The notes below the pieces were generated by a model, which worked only from the letters and a program-made list of their open reading frames with translations, ran no database searches and was not told the origin of the DNA. A stretch of DNA of 64,000 nucleotides, from positions 27,837,650 through 27,901,649 of the forward strand of contig NC_079887.1 in NCBI RefSeq assembly GCF_029227915.1, written 5' to 3'. Both the position numbers and the translations under genes were made by a program. Shown here in pieces: positions 35,861-49,560 of the stretch (positions are counted from its first letter, which is position 1; every line of letters begins with the position of its first letter). This stretch comes from Hydractinia symbiolongicarpus. Its lineage: Eukaryota; Cnidaria; Hydrozoa; Anthoathecata; Hydractiniidae.

Positions 35861-37050
35861 CTTGTAGTTTTCAAAAATGTTTTCATTTTTGATGAGACGC
35901 TGAATAAAAGCAGTTTAATCGCCGGCAAACGAAAACCTGCGATTTCCCTAAATCCCGGACTCGGCCCGTATAGTCAAAAGTATACAAAGAAAGTACCAAG
36001 GGAGTAAACTCATTTCCAGAACGATTTTTTAAATTATTTTTTCACCACTAAAACGCATAAGACTTGTAGTTTTTAAAAATGTTTTCATTTTTGATGAGAC
36101 GCTGAATAAAAGAAGTTTAATCGCCGGCAAACGAAAACCCGCGATTTCCCGTAAATCCCGGGTTTGGCCCGTATAGTCGAATGTATACAAAGAAAGTACC
36201 CTGTGAGTAAACTCATTTCAAGAACGATTTTTTAAATTATTTTTTCACCACTAAAACGCATCAGACTTGTAGTTTTTAAAAATGTTTTCATTTTTGATGA
36301 GACGCTGAATAAAAGAAGTTTAATCGCCGGCAAACGAAAACCCGCGATTTCCCGTAAATCCCGGCTTGGCACGTATAGTCGAATGTATACAAAGAAAGTA
36401 CCCTGTGAGTAAACTCATTTCCAGAACGATTTTTTAAATTATTTCTTCACCACTAAAGCCCATGAGACTTGTAGTTTTTAAAAATGTTTTCATTTTTGAT
36501 GAGACGCTGAATAAAAGAAGTTTAATCGCCGGCAAACGAAAACCCGCTATTTCCCGTAAATCCCGGCTTGGCACGTATAGTCGAATGTATACAAAGAAAG
36601 TACCCTGTGAGTAAACTCATTTCCAGAACGATTTTTTAAATTATTTTTTCACCACTATAGCCCATGAGACTTGTAGTTTTCAAAAATGTTTTCATTTTTG
36701 ATGAGACGCTGAATAAAAGCAGTTTAATCGCCGGCAAACGAAAACCTGCGATTTCCCTAAATCCCGGACTCGGCCCGTATAGTCAAAAGTATACAAAGAA
36801 AGTACCAAGGGAGTAAACTCATTTCCAGAACGATTTTTTAAATTATTTTTTCACCACTAAAACGCATAAGACTTGTAGTTTTTAAAAATGTTTTCATTTT
36901 TGATGAGACGCTGAATAAAAGAAGTTTAATCGCCGGCAAACGAAAACCCGCGATTTCCCGTAAATCCCGCGCTTGGCCCGTATAGTCAAAAGCATACAAA
37001 GAAAGTACCCAGGGAGTAAACTCATTTCTCGAACGATTTTTTATGTTATT
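35430..37050 (+). repeat. 809-bp (4-monomer) tandem duplication
   Basis: Two adjacent copies offset by 809 bp: catcagacttgtag at 35450 and 36259, cttcaccactaaagccc at about 35636 and 36445, cactatagccc at about 35844 and 36653, and agtaccaagg at about 35992 and 36801. It lies between the two copies of the 4247-bp duplication and helps set that spacing. Confidence 0.8.
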
Positions 37051-40000
37051 TTTTTACCACTAAACGCATGAGATTTGTAGTTTTTAAAAATATTTCATAT
37101 TTGATGGGACGCTGAATAAAAGAAGTTTAATCGCCGGCAAACGAAAATCCGCGATTTCCCGTAAATCCCGGACTCGGCCCGTATAGTCAAAAGTATACAA
37201 AGAAAGTACCCAGGGAGTAAACTCATTTCCCGAACGATTTTTTAAATTATTTTTTCACCACTAAAACGCATGAGACTTGTAGTTTTCAAAAATGTTTTCA
37301 TTTTTGATGAGACGCTGAATAAAAGCAGTTTAATCGCCGGCAAACGAAAACCTGCGATTTCCCTAAATCCCGGACTCGGCCCGTATAGTCAAAAGTATAC
37401 AAAGAAAGTACCCAGGGAGTAAACTCATTTCCAGAACGATTTTTTAAAATATATTTTCACCACTAAAACGCATGAGACTTGTAGTTTTTAAAAATGTTTT
37501 CATTTTTGATGAGACGCTGAATAAAAGAAGTTTAATCGCCGGTAAACGAAAACCCGCGATTTCCCTTAAATCCCGGCTTGGCCCGTATAGTCAAAAGTAT
37601 ACAAAGAAAGTACCCAGGGAGTAAACTCATTTTCCGAACGATTTTTTAAATTATTTTTTCACCACTAAAACGCATGAGACTTGTAGTTTTTAAAAATGTT
37701 TTCATTTTTGATGAGATGCTGAATAAAAGCAGTTTAATCGCCGGCAAACGAAAACCTGCGATTTCCCTAAATCCCGGACTCGGCCCGTATAGTCAAAAGT
37801 ATACAAAGAAAGTACCAAGGGAGTAAACTCATTTCCAGAACGATTTTTTAAATTATTTTTTCACCACTAAAACGCATAAGACTTGTAGTTTTTAAAAATG
37901 TTTTCATTTTTGATGAGACGCTGAATAAAAGAAGTTTAATCGCCGGCAAACGAAAACCCGCGATTTCCCGTAAATCCCACGCTTGGCCCGTATAGTCAAA
38001 AGCATACAAAGAAAGTACCCAGGGAGTAAACTCATTTCCCGAACGATTTTTTATGTTATTTTTTTACCACTAAACGCATGAGACTTGTAGTTTTCAAAAA
38101 TATTTTCATATTTGATGGGACGCTGAATAAAAGAAGTTTAATCGCCGGCAAACGAAAATCCGCGATTTCCCGTAAATCCCGGACTCGGCCCGTATAGTCA
38201 AAAGTATACAAAGAAAGTACCCAGGGAGTAAACTCATTTCCCGATCGATTTTTTAAATTTTTTTTTCACCACTAAAACGCATGAGACTTGTAGTTTTCAA
38301 AAATGTTTTCATTTTTGATGAGACGCTGAATAAAAGCAGTTTAATCGCCGGCAAACGAAAACCTGCGATTTCCCTAAATCCCGGACTCGGCCCGTATAGT
38401 CAAAAGTATACAAAGAAAGTACCCAGGGAGTAAACTCATTTCCAGAACGATTTTTTAAATTATATTTTCACCATTAAAACGCATGAGACTTGTAGTTTTT
38501 AAAAATGTTTTCATTTTTGATGAGACGCTGAATAAAAGAAGTTTAATCGCCGGCAAACGAAAACCCGCGATTTCCCGTAAATCCCGGCTTGGCCCGTATA
38601 GTCAAAAGTATACAAAGAAAGTACCCAGGGAGTAAACTCATTTACCGAACGATTTTTTAAATTATTTTTCACCACTAAAACGCATGAGACTTGTAGTTTT
38701 CAAAAATGTTTTCATTTTTGATGAGACGCTGAATAAAAGCAGTTTAATCGCCGGCAAACGAAAACCTGCGATTTCCCTAAATCCCGGACTCGGCCCGTAT
38801 AGTCAAAAGTAAACAAAGAAAGTACCCAGGGAGTAAACTCATTTCCAGAACGATTTTTTAAATTATTTTTTCACCACTAAAACGCATAAGACTTGTAGTT
38901 TTCAAAAATATTTTCATATTTGATGGGACGCTGAATAAAAGAAGTTTAATCGCCGGCAAACGAAAACCTGCGATTTCCCGTAAATCCTGGACTCGGCCCG
39001 TATAGTCAAAAGTATACAAAGAAAGTACCCTGTGAGTAAACTCATTTCCCAAACGATTTTTTAAATTATTATTTCACCACTAAAACGCATGAGACTTGTA
39101 GTTTTCAAGAATGTTTTCATTTTTGATGAGACGCTGAATAAAAGCAGTTTAATCGCCGGCAAACGAAAACCCGCGATTTCCCGTAAATCCCGGACTCGGC
39201 CCGTATAGTCGAAAGTATACAAAGAAAGTACCCAGGGAGTAAACTCATTTCCCGTACGATTTTTTAAATTATTTTTTCACCCCTAAAGCCCATGAGACTT
39301 GTAGTTTTCAATAATGTTTTCATTTTTGATGAGACGCTTAATGAAAGAGGTTTAATCGCCGGCAAACGAAATCCCGCGTTTTCCCGTAAATCCGGGGCTT
39401 GGCCCGTATTGTCAAATGTATACAAAGAAAGTACCCAGGGAGTAAACTCATTTCCCGAACGATTTTTAAAATTTTTTTTTCACAACTAAAACGCATGAGA
39501 CTTGTAGTTTTCAAAAATGTTTTCATTTTTGATGAGACGCTTAATGAAAGAGGTTTAATCGCCGGAAAACGAAAACCCGCGATTTCCCGTAAATCCCGGG
39601 TTTGGCCCGTATAGTCGAATGTATACAAAGAAAGTACCCTGTGAGTAAACTCATTTCCAGAACGATTTTTTAAATTATTTTTTCACCACTAAAACGCATC
39701 AGACTTGTAGTTTTTAAAAATGTTTTCATTTTTGATGAGACGCTGAATAAAAGAAGTTTAATCGCCGGCAAACGAAAACCCGCGATTTCCCGTAAATCCC
39801 GGCTTGGCACGTATAGTCGAATGTATACAAAGAAAGTACCCTGTGAGTAAACTCATTTCCAGAACGATTTTTTAAATTATTTCTTCACCACTAAAGCCCA
39901 TGAGACTTGTAGTTTTTAAAAATGTTTTCATTTTTGATGAGACGCTGAATAAAAGAAGTTTAATCGCCGGCAAACGAAAACCCGCTATTTCCCGTAAATC

Positions 40001-40110
40001 CCGGCTTGGCACGTATAGTCGAATGTATACAAAGAAAGTACCCTGTGAGTAAACTCATTTCCAGAACGATTTTTTAAATTATTTTTTCACCACTATAGCC
40101 CATGAGACTT
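36790..40110 (+). repeat. 4247-bp higher-order duplication, copy 2
   Basis: Partner of 32540-35860. Differences that I noticed are single bases, for example cttgtagtttt here against cttagagtttt at about 35051, and tttcccgtaaat here against tttcacgtaaat at about 35540. Confidence 0.85.
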
Positions 40111-42224
40111 GTAGTTTTTAAAAATGTTGTCATTTTTGATGAGACGCTGAATAAAAGAAGTTTAATCGCCGGCAAACGAAAACCCGTGATTTCCCGTAAA
40201 TCCCGGCTTGGCCCGTATAGTCAAAAGTATACAAAGAAGGTACCCAGGGAGTAAACTCATTTCCCGAACGATTTTTTAAATTATTTTTTCACCACTAAAA
40301 CGCATGAGACTTGTAATTTTCCAAAATGTTTTAATTTTTGATGAGACGCTGAATAAAAGCAGTTTAATCGCCGGCAAACGAAAACCTGCGATTTCCCTAA
40401 ATCCCGGACTCGGCCCGCATAGTCAAAAGTATACAAAGAAAGTACCCAGGGAGTAAACTCATTTCCAGAACGATTTTTAAAATTATATTTTCACCAGTAA
40501 AACGCGTGAGACTTGTAGTTTTTAAAAATGTTTTCATTTTTGATGAGACGCTGAATAAAAGAAGTTTAATCGCCGGCAAACGAAAACCCGCGATTTCCCG
40601 TAAATCCCGGCTTGGCCCGTATAGTCAAAAGTATACAAAGAAAGTACCCAGGGAGTAAACTCATTTTCCGAACGATTTTTTAAATTATTTTTTCACCACT
40701 AAAACGCATGAGACTTGTAGTTTTCAAAAATGTTTTCATTTTTGATGAGACGCTGAATAAAAGCAGTTTAATCGCCGGCAAACGAAAACCTGCGATTTCC
40801 CTAAATCCCGGACTCGGCCCGTATAGTCAAAAGTATACAAAGAAAGTACCAAGGGAGTAAACTCATTTCCAGAACGATTTTTTAAATTATTTTTTCACCA
40901 CTAAAACGCATAAGACTTGTAGTTTTTAAAAATGTTTTCATTTTTGATGAGACGCTGAATAAAAGAAGTTTAATCGCCAGCAAACGAAAACCCGCGATTT
41001 CCCGTAAATCCCGCGCTTGGCCCGTATAGTCAAAAGCATACAAAGAAAGTACCCAGGGAGTAAACTCATTTCCCGAACGATTTTTTATGTTATTTTTTTA
41101 CCACTAAACGCATGAGATTTGTAGTTTTCAAAAATATTTTCATATTTGATGGGACGCTGAATAAAAGAAGTTTAATCGCCGGCAAACGAAAATCCGCGAT
41201 TTCCCGTAAATCCCGGACTCGGCCCGTATAGTCAAAAGTATACAAAGAAAGTACCCAGGGAGTAAACTCATTTCCCGAACGATTTTTTAAATTATTTTTT
41301 CACCACTAAAACGCATGAGACTTGTAGTTTTCAAAAATGTTTTCATTTTTGATGAGACGCTGAATAAAAGCAGTTTAATCGCCGGCAAACGAAAACCTGC
41401 GATTTCCCTAAATCCCGGACTCGGCCCGTATAGTCAAAAGTATACAAAGAAAGTACCCAGGGAGTAAACTCATTTCCAGAACGATTTTTTAAATTATATT
41501 TTCACCACTAAAACGCATGAGACTTGTAGTTTTCAAAAATGTTTTCATTTTTGATGAGACGCTGAATAAAAGCAGTTTAATCGCCGGCAAACGAAAACCT
41601 GCGATTTCCCTAAATCCCGGACTCGGCCCGTATAGTCAAAAGTATACAAAGAAAGTACCCAGGGAGTAAACTCATTTCCAGAACGATTTTTTAAATTATA
41701 TTTTCACCACTAAAACGCATGAGACTTGTAGTTTTTAAAAATGTTTTCATTTTTGATGAGACGCTGAATAAAAGAAGTTTAATCGCCGGTAAACGAAAAC
41801 CCGCGATTTCCCGTAAATCCCGGCTTGGCCCGTATAGTCAAAAGTATACAAAGAAAGTACCCAGGGAGTAAACTCATTTTCCGAACGATTTTTTAAATTA
41901 TTTTTTCACCACTAAAACGCATGAGACTTGTAGTTTTCAAAAATGTTTTCATTTTTGATGAGATGCTGAATAAAAGCAGTTTAATCGCCGGCAAACGAAA
42001 ACCTGCGATTTCCCTAAATCCCGGACTCGGCCCGTATAGTCAAAAGTATACAAAGAAAGTACCAAGGGAGTAAACTCATTTCCAGAACGATTTTTTAAAT
42101 TTTTTTTTCACCACTAAAACGCATAAGACTTGTAGTTTTTAAAAATGTTTTCATTTTTGATGAGACGCTGAATAAAAGAAGTTTAATCGCCGGCAAACGA
42201 AAACCCGCGATTTCCCGTAAATCC

Positions 42225-43438
42225 CACGCTTGGCCCGTATAGTCAAAAGCATACAAAGAAAGTACCCAGGGAGTAAACTCATTTCCCGAACGATTTTTTA
42301 TGTTATTTTTTTACCACTAAACGCATGAGACTTGTAGTTTTCAAAAATATTTTCATATTTGATGGGACGCTGAATAAAAGAAGTTTAATCGCCGGCAAAC
42401 GAAAATCCGCGATTTCCCGTAAATCCCGGACTCGGCCCGTATAGTCAAAAGTATACAAAGAAAGTACCCAGGGAGTAAACTCATTTCCCGAACGATTTTT
42501 TAAGTTATTTTTTCACCACTAAAACGCATGAGACTTGTAGTTTTCAAAAATGTTTTCATTTTTGATGAGACGCTGAATAAAAGCAGTTTAATCGCCGGCA
42601 AACGAAAACCTGCGATTTCCCTAAATCCCGGACTCGGCCCGTATAGTCAAAAGTATACAAAGAAAGTACCCAGGGAGAAAACTCATTTCCAGAACGATTT
42701 TTTAAATTATATTTTCACCACTAAAACGCATGAGACTTGTAGTTTTTAAAAATGTTTTCATTTTTGATGAGACGCTGAATAAAAGAAGTTTAATCGCCGG
42801 CAAACGAAAACCCCCCATTTCCCGTAAATCCCACGCTTGGCCCGTATAGTCAAAAGCATACAAAGAAAGTACCCAGGGAGTAAACTCATTTCCCGAACGA
42901 TTTTTTATGTTATTTTTTTACCACTAAACGCATGAGACTTGTAGTTTTCAAAAATATTTTCATATTTGATGGGACGCTGAATAAAAGAAGTTTAATCGCC
43001 GGCAAACGAAAATCCGCGATTTCCCGTAAATCCCGGACTCGGCCCGTATAGTCAAAAGTATACAAAGAAAGTACCCAGGGAGTAAACTCATTTCCCGAAC
43101 GATTTTTTAAGTTATTTTTTCACCACTAAAACGCATGAGACTTGTAGTTTTCAAAAATGTTTTCATTTTTGATGAGACGCTGAATAAAAGCAGTTTAATC
43201 GCCGGCAAACGAAAACCTGCGATTTCCCTAAATCCCGGACTCGGCCCGTATAGTCAAAAGTATACAAAGAAAGTACCCAGGGAGAAAACTCATTTCCAGA
43301 ACGATTTTTTAAATTATATTTTCACCACTAAAACGCATGAGACTTGTAGTTTTTAAAAATGTTTTCATTTTTGATGAGACGCTGAATAAAAGAAGTTTAA
43401 TCGCCGGCAAACGAAAACCCGCCATTTCCCGTAAATCC
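42225..43438 (+). repeat. 607-bp (3-monomer) tandem duplication
   Basis: Two adjacent trimer copies, about 42225-42831 and 42832-43438. Both carry rare markers found together only here: ttttttaagttatt (about 42497 and 43104) and gggagaaaactc (about 42674 and 43281). Apart from the edge (cccccattt, then cccgccattt) I saw no differences, so this duplication is young. Confidence 0.85.
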
Positions 43439-43799
43439 CGGCTTGGCCCGTATAGTCAAAAGTATACAAACAAAGTACCCAGGGAGTAAACTCATTTACC
43501 GAACGATTTTTTAAATTATTTTTTCACCACTAAAACGCATGAGACTTGTAGTTTTCAAAAATGTTTTCATTTTTGATGAGACGCTGAATAAAAGCAGTTT
43601 AATCGCCGGCAAACGAAAACCTGCGATTTCCCTAAATCCCGGACTAGGCCCGTATAGTCAAAAGTATACAAAGAAAGTACCCAGGGAGTAAACTCATTTC
43701 CAGAACGATTTTTTAAATTATTTTTTCACCACTAAAACGCATAAGACTTGTAGTTTTTAAAAATATTTTCATTTTTGGTGAGACGCTGAATAAAAGAAG

Positions 43800-45000
43800 T
43801 TTAATCGCCGGCAAACGAAAACCCGCGACTTCCCGTAAATCCCGGGCTTGGCCCGTATAGTCAAAAGTATACAAAGAAAGTACCCAGGGAGTAAACTCAT
43901 TTCCCGAACGATTTTTTAAATTACTTTTTTACCACTAAAACACATGAGACTTGTAGTTTTTAAAAATGTTTTCATTTTTGATGAGACGCTGAATAAAAGA
44001 AGTTTAATTGCCGGCAAACGAAAACCTGCGATTTCCCGTAAATCCTGGACTCGGCCCGTATAGTCAAAAGTATACAAAGAAAGTACCCAGGGAGTAAACT
44101 CATTTCCCAAACGATTTTTTAAATTATTATTTCATCACTAAAACGCATGAGACTTGTAGTTTTCAAGAATGTTTTCATTTTTGATGAGACGCTGAATAAA
44201 AGCAGTTTAATCGCCGGCAAACGAAAACCCGCGATTTCCCGTAAATCCCGGGCTTGGCCCGTATAGTCAAAAGTATACAAAGAAAGTACCCTGTGAGTAA
44301 ACTCATTTCCAGAACGATTTTTTAAATTATTTTTTCACCACTAAAACGCATGAGACTTGTAGTTTTTAAAAATGTTTTCATTTTTGATGAGACGCTGAAT
44401 AAAAGAAGTTTAATCGCCGGCAAACGAAAACCCGCGACTTCCCGTAAATCCCGGGCTTGGCCCGTATAGTCAAAAGTATACAAAGAAAGTACCCAGGGAG
44501 TAAACTCATTTCCCGAACGATTTTTTAAATTACTTTTTCACCACTAAAACGCATGAGACTTGTAGTTTTTAAAAATGTTTTCATTTTTGATGAGACGCTG
44601 AATAAAAGAAGTTTAATTGCCGGCAAACGAAAACCTGCGATTTCCCGTAAATCCTGGACTCGGCCCGTATAGTCAAAAGTATACAAAGAAAGTACCCAGG
44701 GAGTGAACTCATTTCCCAAACGATTTTTTAAATTATTATTTCACCACTAAAACGCATGAGACTTGTAGTTTTCAAGAATGTTTTCATTTTTGATTAGACG
44801 CTGAATAAAAGCAGTTTAATCGCCGGCAAACGAAAACCCGCGATTTCCCGTAAATCCCGGACTCGGCCCGTATAGTCGAAAGTATACAAAGAAAGTACCC
44901 AGGGAGTAAACTCATTTGCCGTACGATTTTTTAAATTATTTTTTCACCCCTAAAGCCCATGAGACTTGTAGTTTTCAATAATGTTTTCATTTTTGATGAG
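43800..45000 (+). repeat. Trimer pair (609 bp), related to 51280-52350
   Basis: Monomers with cgcgacttcccg recur at 43825 and 44434 (609 bp) and again at about 51311 and 51921. The two pairs are about 7486 bp (37 monomers) apart. Each trimer runs cgacttcccg monomer, then the ttacttttt monomer, then the tcccaaacg/caagaatg monomer. Confidence 0.7.
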
Positions 45001-46779
45001 ACGCTTAATGAAAGAGGTTTAATCGCCGGCAAACGAAATCCCGCGTTTTCCCGTAAATCCGGGGCTTGGCCCGTATTGTCAAATGTATACAAAGAAAGTA
45101 CCCAGGGAGTAAACTCATTTCCCGAACGATTTTTTAAATTTTTTTTTCACAACTAAAACGCATGAGACTTGTAGTTTTCAAAAATGTTTTCATTTTTGAT
45201 GAGACGCTTAATGAAAGAGGTTTAATCGCCGGAAAACGAAAACCCGCGATTTCCCGTAAATCCCGGGTTTGGCCCGTATAGTCGAATGTATACAAAGAAA
45301 GTACCCTGTGAGTAAACTCATTTCCAGAACGATTTTTTAAATTATTTTTTCACCACTAAAACGCATCAGACTTGTAGTTTTTAAAAATGTTTTCATTTTT
45401 GATGAGACGCTGAATAAAAGAAGTTTAATCGCCGGCAAACGAAAACCCGCGATTTCCCGTAAATCCCGGCTTGGCACGTATAGTCGAATGTATACAAAGA
45501 AAGTACCCTGTGAGTAAACTCATTTCCAGAACGATTTTTTAAATTATTTCTTCACCACTAAAGCCCATGAGACTTGTAGTTTTTAAAAATGTTTTCATTT
45601 TTGATGAGACGCTGAATAAAAGAAGTTTAATCGCCGGCAAACGAAAACCCGTGATTTCCCGTAAATCCCGGCTTGGCCCGTATAGTCAAAAGTATACAAA
45701 GAAAGTACCCAGGGATTAAACTCATTTCCAGAACGATTTTTTAAATTATTTTTTCACCACTACAACGCATAAGACTTGTAGTTTTTAAAAATTTTTTCAT
45801 TTTTGATGAGACGCTGAATAAAAGAGGTTTAATCGCCGGCAAACGAAAACCCGTGATTTCCCGTAAATCCCGGCTTGGCCCGTATAGTCAAAAGTATACA
45901 AAGAAAGTACCCAGGGAGTAAACTCATTTCCCGAACGATTTTTTAAATTATTTTTTCACCACTAAAACGCATGAGATTTGTAGTTTTCAAAAATGTTTTA
46001 ATTTTTGATGAGACGCTGAATAAAAGCAGTTTAATCGCCGGCAAACGAAAACCTGCGATTTCCCTAAATCCCGGACTCGGCCCGCATAGTCAAAAGTATA
46101 CAAAGAAAGTACCCAGGGAGTAAACTCATTTCCAGAACGATTTTTAAAATTATATTTTCACCAGTAAAACGCGTGAGACTTGTAGTTTTTAAAAATGTTT
46201 TCATTTTTGATGAGACGCTGAATAAAAGAAGTTTAATCGCCGGCAAACGAAAACCCGCGATTTCCCGTAAATCCCGGCTTGGCCCGTATAGTCAAAAGTA
46301 TACAAAGAAAGTACCCAGGGAGTAAACTCATTTTCCGAACGATTTTTTAAATTATTTTTTCACCACTAAAACGCATGAGACTTGTAGTTTTCAAAAATGT
46401 TTTCATTTTTGATGAGACGCTGAATAAAAGAGGTTTAATCGCCGGCAAACGAAATCCCGCGTTTTCCCGTAAATCCCGGGCTTGGCCCGTATAGTCGAAT
46501 GTATACAAAGAAAGTACCCTGTGAGTAAACTCATTTCCAGAACGATTTTTTAAATTATTTTTTCACCACTAAAACGCATCAGACTTGTAGTTTTTAAAAA
46601 TGTTTTCATTTTTGATGAGACGCTGGATAAAAGAAGTTTAATCGCCGGCAAACGAAAACCCGTGATTTCCCGTAAATCCCGGCTTGGCCCGTATAGTCGA
46701 ATGTATACAAAGAAAGTACCCAGGGAGTAAACTCATTTCCCGAACGATTTTTTAAATTATTTTTTCACCACTAAAACGC

Positions 46780-49560
46780 ATGAGACTTGTAGTTTTCAAA
46801 AATGTTTTAATTTTTGATGAGACGCTGAATAAAAGCAGTTTAATCGCCGGCAAACGAAAACCTGCGATTTCCCTAAATCCCGGACTCGGCCCGCATAGTC
46901 AAAAGTATACAAAGAAAGTACCCAGGGAGTAAACTCATTTCCAGAACGATTTTTAAAATTATATTTTCACCAGTAAAACGCGTGAGACTTGTAGTTTTTA
47001 AAAATGTTTTCATTTTTGATGAGACGCTGAATAAAAGAAGTTTAATCGCCGGCAAACGAAAACCCGCGATTTCCCGTAAATCCCGGCTTGGCCCGTATAG
47101 TCAAAAGTATACAAAGAAAGTACCCAGGGAGTAAACTCATTTTCCGAACGATTTTTTAAATTATTTTTTCACCACTAAAACGCATGAGACTTGTAGTTTT
47201 CAAAAATGTTTTCATTTTTGATGAGACGCTGAATAAAAGCAGTTTAATCGCCGGCAAACGAAAACCTGCGATTTCCCTAAATCCCGGACTCGGCCCGTAT
47301 AGTCAAAAGTATACAAAGAAAGTACCAAGGGAGTAAACTCATTTCCAGAACGATTTTTTAAATTATTTTTTCACCACTAAAACGCATAAGACTTGTAGTT
47401 TTTAAAAATGTTTTCATTTTTGATGAGACGCTGAATAAAAGAAGTTTAATCGCCGGCAAACGAAAACCCGCGATTTCCCGTAAATCCCGCGCTTGGCCCG
47501 TATAGTCAAAAGCATACAAAGAAAGTACCCAGGGAGTAAACTCATTTCCCGAACGATTTTTTATGTTATTTTTTTACCACTAAACGCATGAGATTTGTAG
47601 TTTTTAAAAATATTTTCATATTTGATGGGACGCTGAATAAAAGAAGTTTAATCGCCGGCAAACGAAAATCCGCGATTTCCCGTAAATCCCGGACTCGGCC
47701 CGTATAGTCAAAAGTATACAAAGAAAGTACCCAGGGAGTAAACTCATTTCCCGAACGATTTTTTAAATTATTTTTTCACCACTAAAACGCATGAGACTTG
47801 TAGTTTTCAAAAATGTTTTCATTTTTGATGAGACGCTGAATAAAAGCAGTTTAATCGCCGGCAAACGAAAACCTGCGATTTCCCTAAATCCCGGACTCGG
47901 CCCGTATAGTCAAAAGTATACAAAGACAGTACCCAGGGAGTAAACTCATTTCCAGAACGATTTTTTAAATTATATTTTCACCACTAAAACGCATGAGACT
48001 TGTAGTTTTTAAAAATGTTTTCATTTTTGATGAGACGCTGAATAAAAGAAGTTTAATCGCCGGTAAACGAAAACCCGCGATTTCCCGTAAATCCCGGCTT
48101 GGCCCGTATAGTCAAAAGTATACAAAGAAAGTACCCAGGGAGTAAACTCATTTCCCGAACGATTTTTTAAATTATTTTTTCACCACTAAAACGCATGAGA
48201 CTTGTAGTTTTCAAAAATGTTTTAATTTTTGATGAGACGCTGAATAAAAGCAGTTTAATCGCCGGCAAACGAAAACCTGCGATTTCCCTAAATCCCGGAC
48301 TCGGCCCGCATAGTCAAAAGTATACAAAGAAAGTACCCAGGGAGTAAACTCATTTCCAGAACGATTTTTAAAATTATATTTTCACCAGTAAAACGCGTGA
48401 GACTTGTAGTTTTTAAAAATGTTTTCATTTTTGATGAGACGCTGAATAAAAGAAGTTTAATCGCCGGCAAACGAAAACCCGCGATTTCCCGTAAATCCCG
48501 GCTTGGCCCGTATAGTCAAAAGTATACAAAGAAAGTACCCAGGGAGTAAACTCATTTTCCGAACGATTTTTTAAATTATTTTTTCACCACTAAAACGCAT
48601 GAGACTTGTAGTTTTCAAAAATGTTTTCATTTTTGATGAGACGCTGAATAAAAGCAGTTTAATCGCCGGCAAACGAAAACCTGCGATTTCCCTAAATCCC
48701 GGACTCGGCCCGTATAGTCAAAAGTATACAAAGAAAGTACCAAGGGAGTAAACTCATTTCCAGAACGATTTTTTAAATTATTTTTTCACCACTAAAACGC
48801 ATAAGACTTGTAGTTTTTAAAAATGTTTTCATTTTTGATGAGACGCTGAATAAAAGAAGTTTAATCGCCGGCAAACGAAAACCCGCGATTTCCCGTAAAT
48901 CCCGCGCTTGGCCCGTATAGTCAAAAGCATACAAAGAAAGTACCCAGGGAGTAAACTCATTTCCCGAACGATTTTTTATGTTATTTTTTTACCACTAAAC
49001 GCATGAGATTTGTAGTTTTTAAAAATATTTTCATATTTGATGGGACGCTGAATAAAAGAAGTTTAACCGCCGGCAAACGAAAATCCGCGATTTCCCGTAA
49101 ATCCCGGACTCGGCCCGTATAGTCAAAAGTATACAAAGAAAGTACCCAGGGAGTAAACTCATTTCCCGAACGATTTTTTAAATTATTTTTTCACCACTAA
49201 AACGCATGAGACTTGTAGTTTTCAAAAATGTTTTTATTTTTGATGAGACGCTGAATAAAAGCAGTTTAATCGCCGGCAAACGAAAACCTGCGATTTCCCT
49301 AAATCCCGGACTCGGCCCGTATAGTCAAAAGTATACAAAGAAAGTACCCAGGGAGTAAACTCATTTCCAGAACGATTTTTTAAATTATATTTTCACCACT
49401 AAAACGCATGAGACTTGTAGTTTTTAAAAATGTTTTCATTTTTGATGAGACGCTGAATAAAAGAAGTTTAATCGCCGGTAAACGAAAACCCGCGATTTCC
49501 CGTAAATCCCGGCTTGGCCCGTATAGTCAAAAGTATACAAAGAAAGTACCCAGGGAGTAA
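46780..49560 (+). repeat. 1415-bp (7-monomer) tandem duplication
   Basis: Copies about 46780-48140 and 48195-49560, offset 1415 bp. Matched markers: gttttaattttt (about 46803 and 48219), gtaaaacgcgtgag (about 46972 and 48387), agtaccaagg (47321 and 48736), cccgcgcttgg (about 47487 and 48902) and ccggtaaacg (about 48061 and 49476). The monomers after 48140 and 49560 differ, marking the end of the shared part. Confidence 0.8.
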
